The position numbers and the translations under genes are program-made. A DNA stretch of 64,000 nt from Lampris incognitus (taxonomy: Eukaryota; Chordata; Actinopteri; Lampriformes; Lampridae): NCBI RefSeq assembly GCF_029633865.1, contig NC_079220.1, positions 56,140,477-56,204,476 on the forward strand. The letters are read 5' to 3'. Under the pieces are notes generated by a model. The model saw nothing but the letters and a program-made list of their open reading frames with translations, did not search any database and was not told the DNA's origin. Below are positions 11,601 through 28,865 of the stretch, one piece after another. Every line of letters begins with the position of its first letter. Position 1 is the stretch's first letter.

Positions 11601-14600
11601 CTGATAAGACACAGTGAAGTCTATCACACCCTGAAAAGACACAGTGAAGTCTATCACACCCTGATAAGACACAGTGAAGTCTATCACACCCTGAAAAGAC
11701 ACAGTGAAGTCTACCACACCCTGATAAGACACAGTGAAGTCTACAACACCCTGATAAGACACAGTTAAGTCTACAACACCCTGATAAGACACAGTGAAGT
11801 CTACCACACCCTGATAAGACACACTGAAGTCTATCACACCCTGATAAGACACAGTGAAGTCTACCCCACCCTGATAAGACACAGTGAAGTCTATCACACC
11901 CTGATAAGACACAGTGAAGTCTACAACACCCTGATAAGACACAGTGAAGTCTACAACACCCTGATAAGACACAGTGAAGTCTACAACACCCTGATAAGAC
12001 ACAGTGAAGTCTATCACACCCTGATAAGACACAGTGAAGTCTACCCCACCCTGATAAGACACAGTGAAGTCTATCACACCCTGATAAGACACAGTGAAGT
12101 CTATCCCACCCTGATAAGACACAGTGAAGTCTATCACACTCTGATAAGACACAGTGAAGTCTACAACACCCTGATAAGACACAGTGAAGTCTACAACACC
12201 CTGATAAGACACAGTGAAGTCTACGACACCCTGATAAGACACAGTGAAGTCTACCACACCCTGATAAGACACAGTGAAGTCTATCACACCCTGATAAGAC
12301 ACAGTGAAGTCTATCACACCCTGATAAGACACAGTGAAGTCTACAACACCCTGATAAGACACAGTGAAGTCTATCAAACTCTGATAAGACACAGTGAAGT
12401 CTACAACACCCTGATAAGACACAGTGAAGTCTATCACACTCTGATGAGACACAGTGAAGTCTACCACACCCTGATAAGACACAGTGAAGTCTACAACACC
12501 CTGATAAGACACAGTGAAGTCTATCACACTCTGATAAGACACAGTGAAGTCTACCACACCCTGATAAGACACAGTGAAGTCTATCACACCCTGATAAGAC
12601 ACAGTGAAGTCTACCACACCCTGATAAGACACAGTGAAGTCTATCACACCCTGAAAAGACACAGTGAAGTCTATCACACCCTGATAAGACACAGTGAAGT
12701 CTATCACACCCTGATAAGACACAGTGAAGTCTATCACACCCTGAAAAGACACAGTGAAGTCTACCACACCCTGATAAGACACAGTGAAGTCTACAACACC
12801 CTGATAAGACACAGTGAAGTCTACAACACCCTGATAAGACACAGTGAAGTCTACCACACCCTGATAAGACACACTGAAGTCTATCACACCCTGATAAGAC
12901 ACAGTGAAGTCTACCCCACCCTGATAAGACACAGTGAAGTCTATCACACCCTGATAAGACACAGTGAAGTCTACAACACCCTGATAAGACACAGTGAAGT
13001 CTACAACACCTTACTAAGACACAGTGAAGTCTACAACACCCTGATAAGACACAGTGAAGTCTATCACACCCTGATAAGACACAGTGAAGTCTACCCCACC
13101 CTGATAAGACACAGTGAAGTCTATCACACCCTGATAAGACACAGTGAAGTCTATCACACCCTGATAAGACACAGTGAAGTCTATCACACTCTGATAAGAC
13201 ACAGTGAAGTCTACCACACCCTGATAAGACACAGTGAAGTCTATCACACCCTGAAAAGACACAGTGAAGTCTATCACACCCTGATAAGACACAGTGAAGT
13301 CTATCACACCCTGAAAAGACACAGTGAAGTCTATCACACCCTGATAAGACACAGTGAAGTCTATCACACCCTGAAAAGACACAGTGAAGTCTACCACACC
13401 CTGATAAGACACAGTGAAGTCTACAACACCCTGATAAGACACAGTGAAGTCTACAACACCCTGATAAGACATAGTGAAGTCTACCACACCCTGATAAGAC
13501 ACACTGAAGTCTATCACACCCTGATATGACACAGTGAAGTCTACCCCACCCTGATAAGACAGAGTGAAGTCTATCACACCCTGATAAGACACAGTGAAGT
13601 CTACAACACCCTGATAAGACACAGTGAAGTCTACAACACCCTGATAAGACACAGTGAAGTCTATCACACCCTGATAAGACACAGTGAAGTCTACCCCACC
13701 CTGATAAGACACAGTGAAGTCTATCACACCCTGATAAGACACAGTGAAGTCTATCACACCCTGATAAGACACAGTGAAGTCTATCACACTCTGATAAGAC
13801 ACAGTGAAGTCTACAACACCCTGATAAGACACAGTGAAGTCTACAACACCCTGATAAGACACAGTGAAGTCTACGACACCCTGATAAGACACAGTGAAGT
13901 CTACCACACCCTGATAAGACACAGTGAAGTCTATCACACCCTGATAAGACACAGTGAAGTCTATCACACCCTGATAAGACACAGTGAAGTCTACCACACC
14001 CTGATAAGACACAGTGAAGTCTATCACACCCTGATAAGACACAGTGAAGTCTATCACACCCTGATAAGAAACAGTGAAGTCTATCACACACCCTGATAAG
14101 ACACAGTGAAGTCTATCACACCCTGATAAGACACAGTGAAGTCTACCCCACCCTGATAAGACACAGTGAAGTCTACCACACCCTGACAAGACACAGTGAA
14201 GTCTACAACACCCTGATAAGACACAGTGAAGTCTATTACACCCTGATAAGACACAGTGAAGTCTATCACACCCTGATAAGACACAGTGAAGTCTACAACA
14301 CCCTGATAAGACACAGTGAAGTCTATCAAACTCTGATAAGACACAGTGAAGTCTACCACACCCTGATAAGACACAGTGAAGTCTATCACACCCTGATAAG
14401 ACACAGTGAAGTCTATCACACCCTGATAAGACACAGTGAAGTCTATCACACCCTGATAAGACACAGTGAAGTCTACCACACCCTGATAAGACACAGTACA
14501 CCCTGATAAGACACAGTGAAGTCTACAACACCCTGATAAGACACAGTGAAGTCTAAAACACCCTGATAAGACACAGTGAAGTCTATCACACCCTGATAAG

Positions 14601-17600
14601 ACACAGTGAAGTCTACCACACCCTGATAAGACAGAGTGAAGTCTATCACACCCTGATAAGACACAGTGAAGTCTACAACACCCTGATAAGACACAGTGAA
14701 GTCTACCACACCCTGATAAGACACAGTGAAGTCAACAACACCCTGATAAGACACAGTGAAGTCTATCACACCCTGATAAGACACAGTGAAGTCTATCACA
14801 ACCTGATAAGACACAGTGAAGTCTACAACACCCTGATAAGACACAGTGAAGTCTACCACACCCTGATAAGACACAGTGAAGTCTACAACACCCTGATAAG
14901 ACACAGTGAAGTCTATCACACCCTGATAAGACACAGTGAAGTCTACCCCACCCTGATAAGACACAGTGAAGTCTATCACACCCTGATAAGACACAGTGAA
15001 GTCTATCACACCCTGATAAGACACAGTGAAGTCTACAACACCCTGATAAGACACAGTGAAGTCTATCACACTCTGATAAGACACAGTGAAGTCTACAACA
15101 CCCTGATAAGACACAGTGAAGTCTACCACACCCTGATAAGACACAGTGAAGTCTATCACACCCTGATAAGACACAGTGAAGTCTACCACACCCTGATAAG
15201 ACACAGTGAAGTCTATCACACCCTGAAAAGACACAGTGAAGTCTATCACACACTGATAAGACACAGTGAAGTCTATCACACCCTGAAAAGACACCGTGAA
15301 GTCTATCACACTCTGATAAGACACAGTGAAGTCTATCACACCCTGATAAGACACAGTGAAGTCTACCACACCCTGATAAGACACAGTGAAGTCTACAACA
15401 CCCTGATAAGACACAGTGAAGTCTACCACACCCTGATAAGACACAGTGAAGTCTATCACACCCTGATAAGACACAGTGAAGTCTACCACACCCTGATAAG
15501 ACACAGTGAAGTCTATCACACCCTGATAAGACACAGTGAAGTCTACCACACCCTGATAAGACACAGTGAAGTCTATCACACCCTGATAAGACACAGTGAA
15601 GTCTACAACACCCTGATAAGACACAGTGAAGTCTATCACACTCTGATAAGACACAGTGAAGTCTACAACACCCTGATAAGACACAGTGAAGTCTACAACA
15701 CCCTGATAAGACACAGTGAAGTCTATCACACCCTGATAAGACACAGTGAAGTCTATCACACCCTGATAAGACACGGTGAAGTCTACAACACCCTGATAAG
15801 ACACAGTGAAGTCTATCACACCCTGATAAGACACGGTGAAGTCTACCACACCCTGATAAGACACAGTGAAGTCTACAACACCCTGATAAGACACAGTGAA
15901 GTCTACCACACCCTGATAAGACACAGTGAAGTCTACAACACCCTGATAAGACACAGTGAAGTCTATCACACCCTGATAAGACACAGTGAAGTCTACAACA
16001 CCCTGATAAGACACAGTGAAGTCTATCAAACTCTGATAAGACACAGTGAAGTCTACAACACCCTGATAAGACACAGTGAAGTCTATCACACCCTGATAAG
16101 ACACAGTGAAGTCTATCACACCCTGATAAGACACAGTGAAGTCTATCACACCCTGATAAGACACAGTGAAGTCTATCACACTCTGATAAGACACAGTGAA
16201 GTCTACAACACCCTGATAAGACACAGTGAAGTCTACGACACCCTGATAAGACACAGTGAAGTCTATCACACTCTGATAAGACACAGTGAAGTCTATCACA
16301 CCCTGATAAGACACAGTGAAGTCTATCACACCCTGATAAGACACAGTGAAGTCTATCACACCCTGATAAGACGCAGTGAAGTCTACCACACCCTGATAAG
16401 ACACAGTGAAGTCTATCACACTCTGATAAGACACAGTGAAGTCTATCACACCCTGATAAGACACAGTGAAGTCTACCACACTCTGATAAGACACAGTGAA
16501 GTCTATCACACCCTGATAAGACACAGTGAAGTCTATCACACTCTGATAAGACACAGTGAAGTCTATCACACCCTGATAAGACACAGTGACGTCTACAACA
16601 CCCTGATAAGACACAGTGAAGTCTATCACACTCTGATAAGACACAGTGAAGTCTATCACACCCTGATAAGACACAGTGAAGTCTACCACACCCTGATAAG
16701 ACACAGTGAAGTCTATCACACCCTGATAAGACACAGTGAAGTCTACAACACCCTGATAAGACATAGTGAAGTCTACAACACCCTGATAAGACACAGTGAA
16801 GTCTATCACACTATGATAAGACACAGTGAAGTCTATCACACCCTGATAAGACACAGTGAAGTCTATCACACCCTGATAAGACACAGTGAAGTCTATCACA
16901 CCCTGATAAGACACAGTGAAGTTTACAACACCCTGATAAGACACAGTGAAGTCTATCACACTCTGATAAGACACAGTGAAGTTTACAACACCCTGATAAG
17001 ACACAGTGAAGTCTATCACACCCTGATAAGACACAGTGAAGTCTACCACACCCTGATAAGACACAGTGAAGTCTACAACACCCTGATAAGACACAGTGAA
17101 GTCTACAACACCCTGATAAGACACAGTGAAATCTACAACACCCTGATAAGACACAGTGAAGTCTATCACACCCTGATAAGACACAGTGAAGTCTATCACA
17201 CCCTGATAAGACACAGTGAAGTCTATCACACTCTGATAAGACACAGTGAAGTCTATCACACCCTGATAAGACACAGTGAAGTCTATCACACCCTGATAAG
17301 ACACAGTGAAGTCTATCACACCCTGATAAGACACAGTGAAGTCTACCACACCCTGATAAGACACAGTGAAGTCCATCACACCCTGATAAGACACAGTGAA
17401 GTCTATCACACCCTGATAAGACACAGTGAAGTCTATCACACCCTGATAAGACACAGTGAAGTCTACAACACCCTGATAAGACACAGTGAAGTCTACAACA
17501 CCCTGATAAGACACAGTGAAATCTACAACACCCTGATAAGACACAGTGAAGTCTATCACACCCTGATAAGACACAGTGAAGTCTATCACACCCTGATAAG

Positions 17601-17770
17601 ACACAGTGAAGTCTATCACACTCTGATAAGACACAGTGAAGTCTATCACATCCTGATAAGACACAGTGAAGTTTACAACACCCTGATAAGACACAGTGAA
17701 GTCTATCACACCCTGATAAGACACAGTGAAGTCTATCACACCCTGATAAGACAAAGTGAAGTCTACAACA
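8622..17770. repeat. 30-bp satellite, array B (about 305 units)
   Basis: A tandem 30-bp unit of the form AAGTCTATCACACCCTGATA plus AGACACAGTG. The first two units are type A (CTGACATG, ACAGGG). Position-specific variants (CTACCCC, CTACGAC, CTGAAAAGAC, ACACTGAAGT) recur at long intervals, showing higher-order duplication. A 2-bp insertion (CACACACCC) occurs near 9370, 10452 and 14086, and a truncated unit lies near 14498. Open frames up to 1573 codons on both strands are by-products of the unit length and lack of stops, not proteins. Confidence 0.98.
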
Positions 17771-19828
17771 TGTGTCTTCATTGTATCATGTCAGGGTGTT
17801 GTAGACTTCATTGTATCATGTCAGGGTGTTGTAGACTTCACTGTGTCTTATCAGGGTGGGATAGACTTCATTGTATCATGTCAGGGTGTTGTAGACTTCA
17901 CTGTGTCTTATCAGGGTGTGATAGACTTCACTGCATCCTGTCAGGGTGTTGTAGACTTCATTGTATCATGTCAGGGTGTTGTAAACTTCACTGCATCATG
18001 TCAGGGTGTTGTAGACTTCACTGTGTCTTATCAGGGTGTTGTAGACTTCACTGTGTCTTAGGGTGTGATAGACTTCACTGTGTCTTATCAGGGTGTGATA
18101 GACTTCACTGTGTCTTATCAGGGTGTGATAGACTTCACTGTGTGTTATCAGGGTGTGATAGACTTCACTGTGTCTTATCAGGGTGTTGTAGACTTCACTG
18201 TGTCTTATCAGGGTGTTGTAGACTTCACTGTGTCTTATCAGGGTGTGATAGACTTCACTGTGTCTTATGAGGGTGTGATAGACTTCACTGTGTGTTATCA
18301 GGTTGTGATAGACTTCACTGTGTCTTATGAGGGTGTGATAGACTTCACTGTGTGTTATCAGGGTGTGGTAGACTTCACTGTATCATGTCAGGGTGTGGTA
18401 GATTTCACTGTGTCTTATCAGGGTGTGGTAGACTTCATTGTATCATGTCAGGGTGTTGTAGACTTCACTGCATCATGTCAGGGTGTTGTAGACTTCACTG
18501 TGTCTTATCAGGGTGTTGTAGACTTCACTGTGTCTTATCAGGGTGTGATAGACTTCACTGTGTCTTATCAGGGTGTTGTAGACTTCACTGTGTCTTATCA
18601 GCGTGTGATAGACTTCAATGTGTCTTATCAGGGTGTGGTAGACTTCACTGTGTCTTATCAGGGTGTGATAGACTTCACTGTGTCTTATCAGGGTGTTGTA
18701 GACTTCACTGTGTCTTATCAGGGTGTTGTAGACTTCACTGTGTCTTATCAGGGTGTGATAGACTTCACTGTGTCTTATCAGGGTGTGGTAGACTTCACTG
18801 TATCATGTCAGGGTGTGGTAGACTTCATTGTATCATATCAGGGTGTTGTAGACTTCACTGCATCATGTCAGGGTGTTGTAGACTTCATTGTATCATGTCA
18901 GGGTGTTGTAGACTTCACTGTGTCTTATCAGGGTGTTGTAGACTTCACTGTGTCTTATCAGGGTGTGGTAGACTTCACTGTGTCTTATCAGGGTGTGATA
19001 GACTTCACTGTGTCTTATCAGGGTGTGATAGACTTCACTGTGTCTTATCAGGGTGTTGTAGACTTCACTGTGTCTTATCAGGTTGTGATAGACTTCAATG
19101 TGTCTTATCAGGGTGTTGTAGACTTCACTGTGTCTTATCAGGGTGTTGTAGACTTCACTTTGTCTTATCAGAGTGTGATAGACTTCACTGTGTCTTATCA
19201 GGGTGTTGTAGACTTCACTGTGTCTTATCAGGGTGTGATAGGCTTCACTGTGTCTTATCAGGGTGTGATAGACTTCACTGTGTCTTATCAGAGTGTGATA
19301 GACTTCACTGTGTCTTATCAGGGTGTTGTAGACTTCACTGTGTCTTATCAGGGTGTGGTAGACTTCACTGTGTCTTATCAGGGTGTGATAGACTTCACTG
19401 TGTCTTATCAGAGTGTGGTAGACTTCACTGTGTCTTATCAGAGTGTGGTAGACTTCACTGTGTGTTATCAGGGTGTTGTAGACTTCACTGTGTCTTATCA
19501 GGGTGTGGTAGACTTCACTGTGTCTTTTCAGGGTGTGATAGACTTCACTGTGTCTTATCAGGGTGTTGTAGACTTCACTGTGTCTTATCAGGGTGTGATA
19601 GACTTCACTGTGTCTTATCAGGGTGTGGTAGACTTCACTGTGTCTTATCAGGGTGTGGTAGACTTCACTGTGTCTTATCAGGGTGTGATAGACTTCACTG
19701 TGTCTTATCAGGGTGTGGTAGACTTCAATGTGTCTTATCAGGGTGTGGTAGACTTCACTGTGTCTTATCAGGGTGTTGTAGACTTCACTGTGTCTTATCA
19801 CGGTGTGATAGACTTCACTGTGTCTTTA
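17771..19828. repeat. 30-bp satellite, array C, inverted orientation (about 68 units)
   Basis: The same 30-bp unit as arrays A and B but reverse-complemented (TCAGGGTGTGATAGACTTCA type). The orientation switches at about 17770. The first units after the switch and patches near 18360-18480 and 18790-18900 are type A-like (ATCATGTCAGG), interleaved with type B. The array ends at about 19828 against a Penelope-like element. With array B it forms a long inverted repeat with arms of about 2 kb. Confidence 0.97.
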
Positions 19829-20760
19829 GGTGTAGACTGACTGCTGAGTCTTGTCCTGAGGAGTTTGGCCTTCTGTGTTGGGACATCCGTTTGTGTTGTG
19901 GTTGTTTGGTGTCTCCTATGTATAGGTCAATGCAATCCTCATTGCATTGTACAGCATACACCAGATTGCTTTTCCGGGTGTGTGGTACACGGTCTTTGGG
20001 ATGAACCAGTCTTTGTCAGAGTGTGTTGCTGGGTTTGAAGTATACCGGGATGCGGTGTTTGTTAAAAATTCTCCTGAGTTTCTCGGAGACCCCAGAAACA
20101 TACGGGACGACTGTGCTATTCCTTCTGTTCCTCTTCTCCTCATCGCTCACCTGGTTGGTCTTTCTGGAACGTGTTGCAGTTTTCACAAAGGTCCAACTGG
20201 GGTAGCCGCAGGTTTTTAAAGCTTCCCTCAGGTGTTTGTGTTCTTCCCGTTGGGCCTGAGTGCTGCTGGGCACATTGTCAGCTCTGTGTTGCAGAGTTCT
20301 GATGACGCTCAGTTTGTGTTCCAGCGGGTGGTGTGAGTCGAAAAGTAGATATTGGTCTGTGTGTGTCTGTTTCCTGTAAACCCCAATGTGGAGGCTCCTG
20401 TCTTCCCCAATGTGGACGTCACAGTCCAAGAAGGGCAAACTGTTGTTCTTTACGTCTTCCCTTGTGAACTTAATGTTCTTGTCCACTGAGTTGATGTGTT
20501 TGGTAAACACTTGCACCTCTTGTGTTTGGATTTTGACCCATGTATCTGAACCAGTGGCTTGGAGGTGTTCCTCTGAAGGAGTTTATCCAAAGAGGATAAA
20601 TATCTGAGTCTCATCACCAGCCAGTCAGACTAGCTTGGTCTAGTCAGATAGGCACGAACTGAGGAAGCCTCTTGGATGAGAGGCGAAACGTCTTCACGGA
20701 TATATACCAAGTCCAGTTGCACTCGATTCAACTCCTTTGGAGAACCATGACCTGGATGAA
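19829..20760 (-). mobile_element. Penelope-like retroelement fragment
   Basis: The minus-strand translation contains LPFLDCDVHIGEDRSLHIG, VYRKQTHTDQYL, HPLEHKLSVIRTL and FNKHRIPVYFKPSNTL, the reverse-transcriptase to linker part of Penelope-like elements. Further along, near 19860-19950, are NEDC and YIGDTKQP-type residues of the GIY-YIG endonuclease. Sequence at 20580-20760 (gaggcgaaacgtcttc block) matches the terminal repeat region known from fish copies. It is a broken, end-truncated copy whose 3' side stops at satellite array C. Confidence 0.75.
20659..20689 (+). ncRNA. hammerhead-ribozyme-like core in the Penelope terminal region
   Basis: CTGAGGA (20659-20665) fits the hammerhead CUGANGA box. 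It is followed by a 6-bp hairpin (gcctct 20667-20672 with agaggc 20679-20684) in the stem II position, then GAAAC (20685-20689), the second core box. Penelope-like elements are known to carry hammerhead motifs in their terminal repeats. A clean stem III with a NUH cleavage site and a stem I are not evident, so activity is doubtful. Confidence 0.4.
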
Positions 20761-22513
20761 TGAGAACATTCACAGACATGTTTACTTATTTACTTACTCT
20801 GATACCACCTCTCTACATCTCCTCATTCATCCATTGCCTTTACTCCCCTTTCGCTTAGCCTTTGGGGTAGAGTAGTGGGGCAGAAGAGCAAATGTTTCCC
20901 CTCTGTCCCAATACGTCTTTTCTTCTGCCGTCGCTCTTACGTTTAACTATGTTACATCACTATGTAAGTTCAACTGCTATGTTATAGTAGTATGTATATT
21001 TACATCACATCCACTACGCTGCATCCCCGTAGTTTTGTTCTTTAACCCATAACTGGGGTAACCTTGACTCATCCTCAGGGCGTGCCCACATGCCACTGGG
21101 CCATGATAACGAGTCTACGGGGGGTTACTCCTGCGGGGGCTTCTGTTCGGGGTTGCCCCACCCTTAGCCTCTGGCTAAAAAGGCCTTACCCCGCAAGGCA
21201 GCGGTGTACCGGTTACTTGATAGGGCGCCGGTGATTCGCCCATAGTCAGAGCCCCGCTAGTGAAAACAGTCTGAAGGTGGAGGAGGTGGGGTTGGCTTGT
21301 CAAGGAGAAGCGTTCTACTGTGCTAGGTGGCTTGTGTGTTTTTGACACCACACCAGACCAGACCAGACCACAGCAGACCAGACCACAGCAGACCACACCA
21401 GACCTGAGCAAGGCAGGGTCAGTCATATCTGGGTTGGTTTGCATGCAGTGAAGATCTGCCCACGTCATTTGAAAGCTCTATCGGAAAAGCCCTCAACACA
21501 CACCAACGTTAGGATGCCAACGCTGTGTTTTATTTGTCATCGTGTAGTCAGTTAAGAACGGCTTTGCACCACCAGCCAGGCGAAACGTTGATACTGCATC
21601 CTGTGAAACGTTGCTATGTGATAATGCTGCTGCTAGTCTCGGTCAGTGCACAGTCAACAAGTTACCTGCCAGGTACACCTCACCTCACCTTAGCATGTGT
21701 TCAGCACTTGACTTGTTAGTAGAAAAGCATCTGCAGTGATATTTCCTGCAGTGGAGGACTAATACAGAAAGCAAAAGACTCATTTACTGGAAGAAAAAAA
21801 AAATAGGCTGGATATGTTTTTTGCCAACATCTGTCAGCTCTTCTACATATTGGCTGTTATCATCATCCGGTACATCCTTCATCAGCTGGCCGTCAGAAAC
21901 AAGACTTTGCCTGCTGGTGGGTTCTCGGCCTCGTGACACAGTGTCCGCATCGCGCCGCAGTTCACCAGCTGCAAAACATGCATGCGAGATATACTTTGAC
22001 ATAACATGTGCAAAAAAGAAAAACAGATCAGTGAGATGCAAACTGAAAGACCCGTGTGGCAGATTAAAAGCCAGGCTTAAAGCAATCTGTTTTATTAATA
22101 TGCTCAGAGAAGGTCTGGAGTCTAACGTGCCATTTGTAACAGATAATACTGTCAAAGACTTGTTCAAGGGGAGGAGCGAGACGAGGCTGCACGGGGGCGC
22201 AGAGTGAAGAGTACGAGTGTTCAAATGAAGCACGGGAACACGGGGAGAGTGGCTGCATTTCCTGGGACGGCATTGTCTCAACAGACGAGAAGAGGCTGAA
22301 TCCTCTACCCGACCTCATGCCACATCCCTGAAGCCAGCAGGAGGGATGTACAGCGTTCTCCTCATCACCCAAGGAACCTCGGATGCAACGAGATTATGAA
22401 GATTTGATATATCTGGGGTGGGTGGGGGGGAGGGGGGGAGAGCACGGTGGCTGCATATCAAGAGCCAGGATTAGTTGCCTTTTCATTTTGTTTCATCTCG
22501 CCTGGCCTCGACC
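20761..22513. other. intergenic, upstream of the GSG1L2-like gene
   Basis: No gene recognised. It includes a short imperfect tandem of CCAGACCACAG (about 21348-21402) and a GC-rich block (about 21050-21270) that looks like part of an unclassified dispersed element. The segment 22410-22513 is a G-rich stretch just 5' of the start codon and probably holds the promoter or 5' UTR. Confidence 0.4.

Positions 22514-28865
<6,352 letters not shown>

Noticed and set aside
8417-17781. Giant open frames (up to 1573 codons, DRLHCVLSGC and VIDFTVSYQG repeats) on both strands
   Set aside because: They follow directly from a stop-free 30-bp tandem unit, are open in several frames and both strands, and have no promoter, splice or domain context.
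5378-19828. CRISPR-like array
   Set aside because: The 30-bp repeats are contiguous with no unique spacers and no cas genes, and the genome is clearly vertebrate.
22064-22372. Open frames just upstream of gsg1l2 on the minus strand
   Set aside because: Short, without similarity to any family I know, and not supported by splice signals.
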